Source of the DNA: Flavobacterium fragile
Lineage (GTDB): Bacteria > Bacteroidota > Bacteroidia > Flavobacteriales > Flavobacteriaceae
DNA length: 64,000 bases
Reading direction: 5' to 3'
Assembly (NCBI RefSeq): GCF_023634865.1
Contig: NZ_JAMLJN010000004.1
Location: forward strand, 62,001 to 126,000
Below the pieces are notes generated by a model. It worked only from the letters and a program-made list of their open reading frames with translations, was not told the DNA's origin and searched no databases. Within the stretch, counting starts at the first letter, position 1; the number at the start of each line of letters is the position of its first letter. The translations under genes were made by a program, and so were the position numbers. Of this stretch, positions 1 through 9,024 are shown one piece after another.

Positions 1-2
1 CT

Positions 3-665
3 TATACGATGGATGGAAGTCAAATTGGAGAATTAGAATACGAAAATTTCAATGCGGCTGGAGCTAAAATTACGTTCAAAGGAAAAAGTGTTCACCCAGG
101 ATATGCTAAAGGAAAAATGATCAACTCGATGCTTTTAGCTTCAAAATTCATTTCAAAATTACCTAAGAAAGAAATTCCAGAAAAAACAAAAGGGTACGAA
201 GGCTTCTTTCACGTAGTGGGAATTAACGGAAGTATTGAAGAAACTGTGGTGGAATTAATCATCAGAGATCATTCCGCTAAAAAATTTATGAAAAGAAAAG
301 AATTCATACACAAATTGGCGAATAAATTCAACAAAAAATGGAAAGACCAATTTGGTGATGAAATTGTAATTGCTGAGGTTAAAGACCAATACTATAACAT
401 GAAAGAAAAGGTAGAACCTGTTTTCCATATTGTGGAAATTGCCGAAAAAGCCATGAAAGAATTAGGTATAAAACCAATCATTAAACCCATACGTGGTGGA
501 ACGGATGGTTGTCAATTATCTTATAAAGGTCTACCTTGTCCAAATATATTCGCCGGCGGTCATAACTTCCATGGAAAATACGAATATGTTCCGGTTGAAA
601 GTATGGTAAAAGCCACTGAAGTAATTGTAAAAATTGCTGAAATTACAGCTACAAGAAAAAATTAA
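3..665 (+). CDS. pepT: Peptidase T (tripeptidase), C-terminal half, 5' cut by window
   Basis: M20-family aminotripeptidase that removes the N-terminal residue from tripeptides in the cytoplasm, using two zinc ions. The reading frame is already open at the first bases (codons Tyr-Thr-Met-Asp-Gly), so the start lies outside the window; about 220 of the usual 405-415 residues are visible. Family motifs seen are [11 protein letters not shown] at the start of the dimerisation domain, [18 protein letters not shown], and [18 protein letters not shown] near the C-terminus, which carries a metal-binding His. A strong stem-loop terminator follows about 30 bases after the stop. PepT is more specific than general M20 here because the RGGTDG and GG-NFHG-YE-VP block is characteristic of it. 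Confidence 0.95.
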   Translation, partial: YTMDGSQIGELEYENFNAAGAKITFKGKSVHPGYAKGKMINSMLLASKFISKLPKKEIPEKTKGYEGFFHVVGINGSIEETVVELIIRDHSAKKFMKRKEFIHKLANKFNKKWKDQFGDEIVIAEVKDQYYNMKEKVEPVFHIVEIAEKAMKELGIKPIIKPIRGGTDGCQLSYKGLPCPNIFAGGHNFHGKYEYVPVESMVKATEVIVKIAEITATRKN

Positions 666-692
666 ATCTATTCCTACATAGAAAACTATTAT

Positions 693-725
693 AAAGACAA
701 GCGTTTTTAAGCTTGTCTTTTTTTG
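693..725 (+). terminator. Rho-independent terminator after pepT
   Basis: A perfect 10-base stem (AAAGACAAGC at 693-702 with GCTTGTCTTT at 711-720) with an 8-base loop is followed by a run of T. It ends pepT transcription before the next gene. Confidence 0.9.
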
Positions 726-764
726 TATATTCGTAATTGTTTTAACAAAATTTGATAAAAAACT

Positions 765-3005
765 ATGATTCCAAAAATAAATCTTAAGAAAGGAATAGTT
801 ACTATAATTATTTCTTCATTTTCGTTATTTTCTTTAGCACAAGAGAAACATCTTAAAAATATCAAACAATTGACTTTCGGTGGTGACAATGCAGAGGCCT
901 ATTTTAGTCCGAAAGGCGATAAATTAACGCTTCAAGTTACCAATAAAGCCTTTGGTGTTTCTTGTGACCAAATCTTCATGTTAGATTTACAAGCAGAAGA
1001 ATTCAATGAAAAAAGTTTACAATTAGTTTCAACCGGAAAAGGAAGAACCACTTGTTCGTTTTATATGCCTGATGGTAAACATATAATCTATGCTTCCACT
1101 CACGCTGCTGATCATGCTTGTCCAGCTCCACCAAAACCGATTGATGGAAAATATTTATGGGCCATTTATCCAGAATTTGACATTTACATTGCTGATTTAA
1201 ACGGAAAAATTGTAAAACAAGTTACAGATACCCCGGGTTATGATGCCGAAGCAGTTGTTTCTCCTGACGGAATGAAAATTGCTTTTACGAGTATTAGAAG
1301 TGGTGATTTAGAAATCTATGTAATGGATATCGATGGAAGCAATTTAAAACAAATCACGTCCGGATTAGGATATGACGGTGGTTGTTTCTTTTCGCATGAT
1401 AGTAAAAAAATCGTATTTCGTTCGTCTCGTCCAAAAACTCCTGAAGCTATAAAAGAATACAAAGATTTATTAGCGCAAAACTTGGTAGCTCCATCGGAAA
1501 TGGAAATCTACACTTGCAACATCGATGGTTCTGATTTAAAACAAATTACAAATCTTGGAAAAGCCAATTGGGCACCTTACTTCCACCCTTCTGATAAAAA
1601 AATCATTTTCTCTTCGAATCATCATTCGACTCGAGGTTACGATTTCCAATTATACATGATTGATACCAATGGTGAGAACTTACAACAAATTACATGGGAA
1701 AGCGAATTTAATGCGTTTCCAATGTTTTCTCCAGATGGAAAAAAATTGGTTTTCTCAAGTAACAGAATGCAAAGCAAGCCAAGAGAAACCAATGTTTTCA
1801 TCGCGGATTGGGTTGAAGGTGATGCTGCCGAAATTGCACAACCAAAATCACTAAAAAAACACATAACTTATTTAGCTTCAGACGAATTACAAGGACGTTT
1901 AACAGGTTCTGTAGGAGAGAAAAAAGCAGCAGACTACATTGCAAAAGAATTTAAAGCATTGGGATTAAAACCTTATGCTAATAATAGTTACTTTCAAAAA
2001 TTCAATTACAAAGTAAAATTAAATCCACATGCTAAGGATGGTTCGGGTGATAAAACTAATCATGGCACTAATGTTATTGCCTTTTTAGACAACCAAGCTT
2101 CTAAAACTATTGTGATTGGTGCACATTATGATCATTTAGGTTTAAACGAACATAATCAATCTACAAAACCAAATTCTCATGGTGAAATTCATAACGGAGC
2201 AGATGATAATTCTTCAGGTGTAGCAGGAGTTTTAGAATTAGCTCATATGTTATCGAAAAATAAAACGAAAGAAAATGCGAATTATATTTTTGCCTTATTC
2301 TCAGGTGAAGAAGATGGATTAATTGGTTCTAAACACATGACGGAAACTCTTAAATCTTTGTATCCAAATGTAGTGACAATGATCAACATGGATATGATAG
2401 GTCGTTTAGATAAAGACAAAAGTTTAACAGTTGGAGGTGTAGGAACTTCTCCAGAATTTTCAAAAATTGTAACTAAAAATAAACCAGCAGGTTTCAACGT
2501 CACTTTAGATAATTCAGGACACGGTCCTTCTGATCATACTTCATTTTATTTGAAAGATATTCCAGTGTTGTTTTTCTTTACAGGAACTCATATGGATTAT
2601 CACAAACCAAGTGATGACGAAGATAAAATCAATTATTACGGAGTAAGAAATATTACGGATTATGTATTCCGAGTATGCTCAGAAATTGAAAAATTAGACA
2701 AAATTGAGTTCACTAAAACAGCTATGAATTCAGAAAAAGTGGTTCCAAAATACAAAGTAACTTTAGGAATCATGCCAGATTATACAGACCATGGTGATGG
2801 TTTACATATTGATGGTGTTACTGATAATCGTCCAGCTCATGCAGCAGGAATTTTGGCAGGTGATATTTTGGTAAAAATTGGAGATTGCGAAATTAAAGAA
2901 GTATATACTTATATGGATTGTTTAGCCAAGTTAAATGTAGGCGATGAAAAAGATGTAACTGTAATGCGAAACGGTAAACCAATTACAGTAAAAGTAAAAT
3001 TCTAA
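765..3005 (+). CDS. Secreted TolB-propeller / M28 zinc peptidase / PDZ fusion
   Basis: 746-residue exported protein with three parts. A signal peptide (about residues 1-25, ending FSLFSLAQ) is followed by PD40/TolB-like propeller repeats (about 30-350, seen as repeated FSPDGKKL/FSSNR blocks). Next comes an M28 aminopeptidase domain (about 365-650) with all metal-site motifs: GAHYDHLG (His about 454), NGADDNSSG (Asp about 480), SGEEDG (Glu about 515), NMDMIGR and THMDYHKPSDD. A C-terminal PDZ-like domain (about 665-746) contains HAAGILAGDILVKIGD. The likely role is periplasmic or extracellular peptide degradation, with the propeller gating access or binding substrate. Substrate specificity cannot be read from the sequence. 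It stands between two terminators, so it is probably monocistronic. Confidence 0.9.
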   Translation: MIPKINLKKGIVTIIISSFSLFSLAQEKHLKNIKQLTFGGDNAEAYFSPKGDKLTLQVTNKAFGVSCDQIFMLDLQAEEFNEKSLQLVSTGKGRTTCSFYMPDGKHIIYASTHAADHACPAPPKPIDGKYLWAIYPEFDIYIADLNGKIVKQVTDTPGYDAEAVVSPDGMKIAFTSIRSGDLEIYVMDIDGSNLKQITSGLGYDGGCFFSHDSKKIVFRSSRPKTPEAIKEYKDLLAQNLVAPSEMEIYTCNIDGSDLKQITNLGKANWAPYFHPSDKKIIFSSNHHSTRGYDFQLYMIDTNGENLQQITWESEFNAFPMFSPDGKKLVFSSNRMQSKPRETNVFIADWVEGDAAEIAQPKSLKKHITYLASDELQGRLTGSVGEKKAADYIAKEFKALGLKPYANNSYFQKFNYKVKLNPHAKDGSGDKTNHGTNVIAFLDNQASKTIVIGAHYDHLGLNEHNQSTKPNSHGEIHNGADDNSSGVAGVLELAHMLSKNKTKENANYIFALFSGEEDGLIGSKHMTETLKSLYPNVVTMINMDMIGRLDKDKSLTVGGVGTSPEFSKIVTKNKPAGFNVTLDNSGHGPSDHTSFYLKDIPVLFFFTGTHMDYHKPSDDEDKINYYGVRNITDYVFRVCSEIEKLDKIEFTKTAMNSEKVVPKYKVTLGIMPDYTDHGDGLHIDGVTDNRPAHAAGILAGDILVKIGDCEIKEVYTYMDCLAKLNVGDEKDVTVMRNGKPITVKVKF

Positions 3006-3014
3006 AATAAAATT

Positions 3015-3040
3015 AAAGAGGACATTGTTCCTCTTTTTTT
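3015..3040 (+). terminator. Rho-independent terminator after the M28 peptidase
   Basis: Stem AAAGAGGA (3015-3022) pairs with TCCTCTTT (3029-3036) and T residues follow. An in-frame ATG for the next gene (3025) lies inside this loop, so it is not a credible start. Confidence 0.85.
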
Positions 3041-3052
3041 ATGAAGATTTTT

Positions 3053-3060
3053 TATATTTG
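3053..3060 (+). promoter_or_regulatory. -7 promoter box TATATTTG upstream of the DUF1801 gene
   Basis: TATATTTG fits the Bacteroidota TAnnTTTG element. Transcription would begin near 3066, which places the start of the next gene downstream of it. No clear TTG element was found at the proper distance upstream. Confidence 0.5.
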
Positions 3061-3081
3061 ATAAACACAAAAACCAATATT

Positions 3082-3657
3082 TTGGAAAAAGAAAACAAAT
3101 GGAATAAAACCAATCAATGGGAATACGAAATAGAGCAATTACATGCTATCATTCGAAAAACACCTTTAATTGAAACTACTAAATGGGGCGGCCCTGTTTA
3201 TACTTATAAAAACAAGAATGTATTGGGAATTGGTGGTTTTAAATCCTATTTTGGAATTTGGTTTTACAACGGTGTTTTTCTGAAAGATGAAAAGAAATTG
3301 CTCATAAATGCGAATGAAGAAAATACAAAATCATTACGTCAAATGCGATTTAATTCAGCAAATGAAATTGATGAAAAATTAATTTTAGCCTATATTAAAG
3401 AAGCTATTGAAATTGAAGAAAAAGGAGTGGCTATTCCAAAAGAAAAAAAGGAAACCATAATTCCAGAAATTTTACAAAACGAATTGGATAAAAATTCGGA
3501 ACTTAAAAACAAATTCAATGCATTTTCTCCTTATAAACAAAGAGAATTTATTGAACACATAACTTCTGCAAAACAAGAAAAAACACAATTGGTTCGTTTA
3601 GAAAAAATTATTCTAATGATATTAGAAGAAAAAGGTTTAAACGATAAATACAGATAA
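3082..3657 (+). CDS. DUF1801 / YdeI-OmpD-associated family protein
   Basis: About 191-residue cytoplasmic protein. The N-terminal half carries a YdhG/DUF1801-type fold signature (ETTKWGGPVYTYKNKNVLG, then GFKSYFGIWFYNGVFLKD). The C-terminal part (FSPYKQREFIEHITSAKQEKT) is the helix typical of YdeI/OmpD-associated proteins. The biochemical function of the family is not established. I place the start at TTG 3082 (LEKENKWN), because the upstream ATG at 3025 sits inside the terminator of the preceding gene and upstream of the TATATTTG promoter box. If TTG is not used, the next candidates would shorten the conserved domain. A shared bidirectional terminator separates it from yajC. Confidence 0.8.
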   Translation: MEKENKWNKTNQWEYEIEQLHAIIRKTPLIETTKWGGPVYTYKNKNVLGIGGFKSYFGIWFYNGVFLKDEKKLLINANEENTKSLRQMRFNSANEIDEKLILAYIKEAIEIEEKGVAIPKEKKETIIPEILQNELDKNSELKNKFNAFSPYKQREFIEHITSAKQEKTQLVRLEKIILMILEEKGLNDKYR

Positions 3658-3659
3658 AA

Positions 3660-3691
3660 AAAGCCGAATTTCTGAATTGAAATTCGGCTTT
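3660..3691. terminator. Bidirectional terminator between DUF1801 gene and yajC
   Basis: A 13-base perfect stem (AAAGCCGAATTTC at 3660-3672 with GAAATTCGGCTTT at 3679-3691) is flanked by A on the left and T on the right. It can serve both the plus-strand gene ending at 3657 and the minus-strand yajC operon. Confidence 0.9.
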
Positions 3692-3708
3692 AATATTTAT
3701 TGAAAAAT

Positions 3709-3978
3709 CTATTTAGATGCTAATTTAGCACTTAATTCCATTGAAATAGCAGATTTTTCCATTTTAATTTTACCTGCCATAGTTTCAACTACGATAGTGT
3801 CATCATTCATTTCAGCAATTTTACCGTGAATACCTGCTTTAGTGATAATTCTATCTCCTACTTTTAATCCGCCTTCAAAGGCTTTTTCTTTTTTTACTCT
3901 TTGTTGTTGCGGTCTTATTAGTAAGAAATAAAAAACTGCAATCATTAATACTAGTTGAATTCCTAATTCTGGAGTCAT
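3709..3978 (-). CDS. yajC: Preprotein translocase subunit YajC
   Basis: 89-residue inner-membrane protein with one N-terminal transmembrane helix (about residues 6-22), followed by the family motif FLLIRPQQQRVKKEK and a small basic cytoplasmic domain with DRIITKAGIHGKI. YajC associates with SecDF and the Sec translocon. It is the last gene of a minus-strand run nusB - DUF1573 lipoprotein - yajC with 11- and 23-base gaps, so co-transcription is likely. This order is common in Bacteroidota. Confidence 0.96.
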   Translation of the reverse strand: MTPELGIQLVLMIAVFYFLLIRPQQQRVKKEKAFEGGLKVGDRIITKAGIHGKIAEMNDDTIVVETMAGKIKMEKSAISMELSAKLASK

Positions 3979-4001
3979 AATTTATGTATTTAAATAATAA
4001 T

Positions 4002-4460
4002 TTATTTTTTTGATGGGGTTACATTAGCTTTAATTTTGAACATTTCGTGTCCATTAGCTGTATTGGTTACAATAGTAACAGACTTTTCTTGAAGTCCTGG
4101 CTTGCCTTTTGAATCAAAGGAAACTTTAATAGGTGCTGAATCACCCGGCTTAATTGGTTCTTTAGGTGGAAGCGGAACAGTACATCCACAACTACCTTTT
4201 GCGTCATGAATTAATAAATCTGAATCTCCAACATTCTTAACAATAAATTCAGTTTCAACAATATCACCCTCATTAATAGTTCCAAAATCATGAACTTCTT
4301 TATCTAATTCAACCTTTGCTAATTTTCCGGCGATGGCATTTTGCTCTTGAAGAGCTTTCATATCCGAATCTGTAATCTTATCTGCTGCGCTCTCTTTTTT
4401 ACAAGAAGCTACTACAAAAACAAATGAAATAGCTAATAAACTAAGTGATTTTCTTATCAT
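4002..4460 (-). CDS. DUF1573 lipoprotein
   Basis: 152-residue exported lipoprotein: the signal peptide ends in VVASC, with the lipid-accepting Cys at about residue 20. The mature part is a DUF1573 immunoglobulin-like domain with the hallmark DFGTINEGDIVETEF and SCGCTVPLPPKEPIKPGDSAPI. The function is unknown; the fold suggests a periplasmic or surface protein-interaction module. It lies in the middle of the nusB-yajC operon, a conserved neighbourhood in this phylum, which hints at a link with envelope export but does not show it. Confidence 0.93.
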   Translation of the reverse strand: MIRKSLSLLAISFVFVVASCKKESAADKITDSDMKALQEQNAIAGKLAKVELDKEVHDFGTINEGDIVETEFIVKNVGDSDLLIHDAKGSCGCTVPLPPKEPIKPGDSAPIKVSFDSKGKPGLQEKSVTIVTNTANGHEMFKIKANVTPSKK

Positions 4461-4471
4461 AATATATAATT

Positions 4472-5413
4472 TTATAATAAACCTCTACCTGACTTTTTTA
4501 ATTTTCCGTTTTGTGTAAATTCTTTAACTAAATTGTCTAGAATTCCGTTTATAAAAATACTACTTTTTGGTGTAGAATACTCTTTTGCAATCTCTAAATA
4601 TTCGTTAATTGTTACTTTTGTTGGAATAGATGGAAATTTCAATAACTCACAAATCGCCATTTTTAGAATTATAGTATCAATTTCAGCTATTCGTTCTACA
4701 TCCCAATTTGGGGTTTTATCGATATATTCTTTTGATAATTCCAATTCATTTAAAACGGTTTTTCTGAATAAATTTTTGACGAATTCTTTATCATCTTCGT
4801 CCTTATAAACTCTCGGAATTATCAATGTATCATTTGCATTTTTAAGTTGCTTGATTTGCTTCACAATTAAAGTATTTATTGAAGGTAAATCATCTAACCA
4901 GGTTAATTTATGATCTTCTAAATAATCATATAAACGTTCACTTGGAGCAATTACTTCTGTATATAAATCAACAATAAAGTTTTTATCTTCTTCAAAACTT
5001 GAACTTGATTTTTCCATGTATTGATGATACAATTTGCTTTCTTTAATAGTATCAATCAAAGACAAAATTATATCATCATTTAATTTCCAATTATTGATGT
5101 TGTTTTCATCTAAAGCTGTGTCTAACGCATCAGATTCTGCCAACAAGACCAATACTTTATTGTTAACAAATTTTAAGTTAGGATTGCGTTCTTCTTTAGT
5201 TGCTAAATATTTCTTTGAAGCTAATTCCAAATAATTTTCTTCTTTCTTTTTGATTTCTATGAGAGCTGAAAGCAATAAAAGATATAAGTTTTGGGTATTT
5301 TCTATACTTTGAAAAAGGAATTTTTCTTCTTTATCCAAATTATCAGATTGGTGTTGGTGCATCGCATAAATACTTTGCATTACTTTTACTCGGATATGTC
5401 TTCTGTTTAACAT
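4472..5413 (-). CDS. nusB: Transcription antitermination factor NusB (long form)
   Basis: NusB binds boxA RNA with NusE (S10) and supports antitermination in rRNA operons. This protein has 313 residues against about 140 for the E. coli form. The start MLNRRHIRVKVMQSIYAMHQ is the usual NusB N-terminus. The C-terminal part (about 195-305, with NWDVERIAEIDTIILKMAICEL and VTINEYLEIAKEYS) completes the fold. The long helical insertion between them is the usual Bacteroidota form. It heads the operon with DUF1573 and yajC. Confidence 0.95.
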   Translation of the reverse strand: MLNRRHIRVKVMQSIYAMHQHQSDNLDKEEKFLFQSIENTQNLYLLLLSALIEIKKKEENYLELASKKYLATKEERNPNLKFVNNKVLVLLAESDALDTALDENNINNWKLNDDIILSLIDTIKESKLYHQYMEKSSSSFEEDKNFIVDLYTEVIAPSERLYDYLEDHKLTWLDDLPSINTLIVKQIKQLKNANDTLIIPRVYKDEDDKEFVKNLFRKTVLNELELSKEYIDKTPNWDVERIAEIDTIILKMAICELLKFPSIPTKVTINEYLEIAKEYSTPKSSIFINGILDNLVKEFTQNGKLKKSGRGLL

Positions 5414-5496
5414 ACTAATTAAGAACTTTATAAAATTAAGAGAGCGAAAAAGTTTCCTCTTTCGCTCTGCAAAAATACAATTTTATTTAAAACGAA

Positions 5497-6600
5497 TTAC
5501 TTGTTTTGTTCGTTTTTTGCATCATCAATTCGTTTTTGAGCCATAGAAAAGGCTGCTTGATGCGTTGTAATATTGTTATCGTCTGCATATTTGAATATTT
5601 CCAACGCAGTATTATAGATGTTTTCTGTTTTTTCCATCACCTGAGCATTCGTCCATTTTACTAATTCAGAATACACATTGATTACGCCACCTGCATTGAT
5701 TAAAAAATCAGGAGCATATAAAACACCTTTATCTTTTAGGATTTTTCCATGAACCGCTTCGTTCGCTAATTGGTTATTAGCTGCACCTGCAATTACAGAA
5801 GCCTTAATTTTATTGATAGTTTCATCATTAATAGTAGCTCCTAATGCACATGGTGCGTAAATATCAACATCAGCGCTGTATAAATCAGCACCAGTGAAAA
5901 TTTTAGCTCCATACTTCGCTCCTACCTGATTCACTCTTTCTTCATTAATATCTGTAATAGTTACTAATGCACCACTTTCTGTTAAGTGTTTCACTAGTGA
6001 TTCTCCAACATGACCAATACCTTGAACTAAAACACTTTTTCCTTCTAAATTATCAGAACCAAATTTGTATTTAGCAGCCGCTTTCATTCCCATAAAAACT
6101 CCGTAAGCTGTAACAGGAGAAGGATTTCCAGAACCACCTCTTTCAACAGAAATACCAGCTACGTGTTTCGTAACTTCGTTTACTGTATCCATATCTTTAG
6201 TTTCCATTCCTACGTCTTCAGCCGTAATATATTTTCCTGATAATGAATCTACAAATTGTCCAAAACGACGCATTAATTCAGGAGTTTTCTGAGTTTTAGC
6301 ATCGCCAATAATTACTGCTTTTCCTCCACCTAAATTTAATCCGGAAATTGAGTTTTTGAAAGTCATTCCACGAGATAAACGTAAAACGTCGTTCAACGCT
6401 TCCCATTCGTTTGTATAATTCCACATTCTAGTACCACCTAATGCAGGACCTAAAACTGTGTTATGAATTCCAATAATTGCTTTTAAACCTGTATCTTTGT
6501 CGTGACAAAATACAACTTGTTCATGACCATCAAAAGAAACCTGACCGAAAACTGGGTCTACTTTATGAAGCTCATTTGCTTTTAATAATTCTGCTGTCAT
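5497..6600 (-). CDS. ldh: Glu/Leu/Phe/Val dehydrogenase, probably leucine dehydrogenase
   Basis: 367-residue NAD-dependent amino-acid dehydrogenase that interconverts branched-chain amino acids and 2-oxo acids. Visible motifs: ALGGTRMW, the glycine-rich catalytic block LNLGGGKAVIIGD with the active-site Lys, SPVTAYGVFMGMKAA, and the Rossmann segment VLVQGIGHVGESL. Length and the GGTRMW/GGGKAVI forms favour leucine over glutamate dehydrogenase. An ATG at 6630 would add ten residues (MNNFQINSIY), but it falls almost at the transcription start predicted from the promoter at 6641-6671, so the MTAELLKAN start at 6600 is preferred. A divergent ABC exporter gene lies across a 190-base regulatory region. 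Confidence 0.9.
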   Translation of the reverse strand: MTAELLKANELHKVDPVFGQVSFDGHEQVVFCHDKDTGLKAIIGIHNTVLGPALGGTRMWNYTNEWEALNDVLRLSRGMTFKNSISGLNLGGGKAVIIGDAKTQKTPELMRRFGQFVDSLSGKYITAEDVGMETKDMDTVNEVTKHVAGISVERGGSGNPSPVTAYGVFMGMKAAAKYKFGSDNLEGKSVLVQGIGHVGESLVKHLTESGALVTITDINEERVNQVGAKYGAKIFTGADLYSADVDIYAPCALGATINDETINKIKASVIAGAANNQLANEAVHGKILKDKGVLYAPDFLINAGGVINVYSELVKWTNAQVMEKTENIYNTALEIFKYADDNNITTHQAAFSMAQKRIDDAKNEQNK

Positions 6601-6640
6601 GTAAATTGAGTTGATTTGAAAATTATTCAATATTTAATTA

Positions 6641-6671
6641 CAATATTACGAATTATTTTAAATTGATTCAA
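6641..6671 (-). promoter_or_regulatory. Promoter of the leucine dehydrogenase gene
   Basis: On the minus strand a TTG (6669-6671) is followed after 20 bases by TAATATTG (6641-6648), seven of eight matches to TAnnTTTG. The predicted start of transcription near 6635 gives a leader of about 35 bases to the ATG at 6600. Confidence 0.55.
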
Positions 6672-6693
6672 AAAATTATATTTATTTTAATAA

Positions 6694-6713
6694 TTTAGCA
6701 ATGAAATGCTAAA
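6694..6713. promoter_or_regulatory. Inverted repeat in the ldh / ABC exporter divergent region
   Basis: TTTAGCA (6694-6700), six bases, then TGCTAAA (6707-6713): a perfect 7-base inverted repeat about 60 bases upstream of the predicted ldh transcription start and 80 bases before the ABC gene. It could be an operator. No regulator is assigned. Confidence 0.35.
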
Positions 6714-6793
6714 AAAACAGATAATCATTAATTATCAATTCACTAACTTTTTAATGAAATTGATAAATTAATGGTGTCAAACTAAAAAGAATT

Positions 6794-8560
6794 ATGAAAG
6801 AATTACAATATTTAAACAAATACTTTGTAAAATATAAATATCGATTCTTGCTTGGAATCGTCATAACAGTTGTAGCGCAAATCTTCTCTTTATTTACTCC
6901 TGAATTGATTGGAAACTCAATAAAGGTTATTGAAGATTACGTAAAAAACTCTAATGGAGATGTTTTGAGTTTTCAAAAGTCGTTATTTCACAATATTTTA
7001 TTAATATTAGGTACAACCATAATAGCAGGTTTCTTTACTTTTTTGATGAGACAAACCTTAATTGTTATGTCTCGCCATGTAGAATTTGATTTGAAAAATG
7101 AAATTTTTAATCATTATCAAGCACTTAGTCAAAGTTTTTACAAACGAAATCGTACAGGTGATTTAATGAACCGAATTAGTGAAGATGTAGGTAAAGTAAG
7201 AATGTATGTTGGTCCAGCTGTTATGTACACGCTCAACACGATAATGCGATTCACAATTGTGGTAATTTACATGTACAATATTTCACCTAAACTTACTATT
7301 TACTCGTTACTTCCTCTACCACTTTTATCGTATAGCATATTCAAAATCAGTTCAATGATACATAAAAAAAGTGGTGATTTTCAACAAAATTTATCTACTC
7401 TTTCCTCATTTACACAAGAAATTTTTTCTGGAATTCGTGTCATAAAAGCATATGCCATTGAAGGTAAAAAACAAGAAGATTTTACAAAATTAAGTGATGA
7501 AAGTAAAACAAAAGCTTTGGATTTAGCACGAGTAAACTCGCTATTTGGTCCTTTAATGATTTTGCTTATTGGATTAAGTAACTTGGTTGTGGTTTATGTG
7601 GGTGGTTCAATGTACATTAATAATGATCCAGAGATTGAAAGTATTGGAGTTATTGCCCAATTCATTTTATATATCAACATGTTGACTTGGCCTGTTGCGT
7701 CTTTAGGTTGGGTTTCTTCATTGGTTCAAGAAGCAGAAGCTTCCCAAAAACGTATTAATGAATTTCTGAAAGAGGAACCTGAGATTAAAAATACAGTTAG
7801 TGGACCTACAAAAATTGAAGGTTCAATCAAATTTGACAATGTTTCGTTTGAGTACGAGGACACAAAAATTAAAGCTCTTAACCAAATTACATTTGAAGTT
7901 AAAAAAGGAAAAACTTTAGCCATTTTGGGGAAAACAGGTTCGGGAAAATCTACACTTTTAACTTTAATTAGTCGTTTGTACGATACTACTTCCGGAACTG
8001 TTTTCATAGACAATAAAAACATCAAAGACTTAAATTTGTTTGATTTACGTAATCAGATTAGTGTGGTACCGCAAGATGCTTTCTTATTTTCAGATAGTAT
8101 TAAAAATAATATCAAATTTGGTAATGAAAATGCTACTGATGAAGAAGTTATGGAAGCTGCAAAAAAAGCAGTTGTTCATGATAATATCATGAATTTTAAT
8201 CAACAATATGAAACCGTTTTAGGAGAACGAGGTATTACTTTATCTGGTGGACAAAAACAACGAGTTTCCATAGCACGCGCATTGATAAAAAATGCTCCAA
8301 TACTTCTTTTAGACGATTGTTTAAGCGCTGTAGATACAGAAACCGAAGAAACTATTTTAAATAATTTACTAGAATATTGTAAAGATAAAACTACGATAAT
8401 TGTAAGTCATCGTGTTTCTTCTGCTAAAAATGCAGATTGGATCATCATTTTAGACGAAGGTAAGATTTTAGAGCAAGGTACTCATTCTCAATTATTAGAA
8501 CTTGATGGTTACTACAAAGAACTCTATTTAAAACAACTTTCAGAAAAAGAAATTCAATAA
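6794..8560 (+). CDS. ABC exporter, fused membrane and ATPase domains
   Basis: 588-residue half-transporter of the MsbA/MdlA type: six transmembrane helices (about residues 15-310), then an ATPase domain (about 345-580). Walker A is GKTGSGKST, the signature is LSGGQKQR, and the H-loop is IIVSHRVSS. The Walker B segment reads LLLDDCLSAVD, so the usual catalytic Glu is Asp. This is a feature of the MdlA/YheI-like branch, whose members often act as heterodimers with a second half-transporter. No partner gene is adjacent. The substrate is not predictable; drugs or lipids are typical for the family. Confidence 0.9.
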   Translation: MKELQYLNKYFVKYKYRFLLGIVITVVAQIFSLFTPELIGNSIKVIEDYVKNSNGDVLSFQKSLFHNILLILGTTIIAGFFTFLMRQTLIVMSRHVEFDLKNEIFNHYQALSQSFYKRNRTGDLMNRISEDVGKVRMYVGPAVMYTLNTIMRFTIVVIYMYNISPKLTIYSLLPLPLLSYSIFKISSMIHKKSGDFQQNLSTLSSFTQEIFSGIRVIKAYAIEGKKQEDFTKLSDESKTKALDLARVNSLFGPLMILLIGLSNLVVVYVGGSMYINNDPEIESIGVIAQFILYINMLTWPVASLGWVSSLVQEAEASQKRINEFLKEEPEIKNTVSGPTKIEGSIKFDNVSFEYEDTKIKALNQITFEVKKGKTLAILGKTGSGKSTLLTLISRLYDTTSGTVFIDNKNIKDLNLFDLRNQISVVPQDAFLFSDSIKNNIKFGNENATDEEVMEAAKKAVVHDNIMNFNQQYETVLGERGITLSGGQKQRVSIARALIKNAPILLLDDCLSAVDTETEETILNNLLEYCKDKTTIIVSHRVSSAKNADWIIILDEGKILEQGTHSQLLELDGYYKELYLKQLSEKEIQ

Positions 8561-8630
8561 ACTTTTGCTTAATCCATTTTTTTTTTAGATTTTTGAGACG
8601 CTATAACACTAATTAATTGAAAGTAGGATT

Positions 8631-9005
8631 ATGAGAGAAAATGAAATGTTAGAAAAAGAAGATATTTTTTCTAAAGTATTGCGTGCAGGAAGAAGAACGT
8701 ATTTCTTTGATGTAAGAGCAACAAAAGCAGACGATTACTACATTACTATTACAGAAAGTAAAAAATTTACAGAAGAAGATGGTTCTTTTCATTTTAAAAA
8801 ACACAAAATTTACTTATACAAAGAAGACTTTGCTGCTTTTAAAGAAATTCTTGACGAAATGACGGATTTTGTATTGGATCAAAAAGGAGAAGAAGTAATT
8901 TCGGAAAGACACCAGAAAGATTTTAAAAGAGAAAGTTTTACTGAATCTTCTGATGAAGTAAAATCTGCAGAAAGTTTTACCAATATTGATTTTGACGATA
9001 TTTAA
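8631..9005 (+). CDS. DUF3276 (PUR-alpha-like) protein
   Basis: 124-residue cytoplasmic protein of the Bacteroidota DUF3276 family, related to the PUR single-stranded nucleic-acid-binding fold. The conserved core is IFSKVLRAGRRTYFFDVRATK, YYITITESKK and HKIYLYKEDFAAF. The C-terminal 30 residues are acidic and probably disordered. The role in the cell is unknown; nucleic-acid binding is inferred from the fold. The start has an AGGA-like sequence just upstream, uncommon in this window. A second Met five codons later is possible. Confidence 0.88.
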   Translation: MRENEMLEKEDIFSKVLRAGRRTYFFDVRATKADDYYITITESKKFTEEDGSFHFKKHKIYLYKEDFAAFKEILDEMTDFVLDQKGEEVISERHQKDFKRESFTESSDEVKSAESFTNIDFDDI

Positions 9006-9024
9006 TCTTCCGATTTAAAATATT

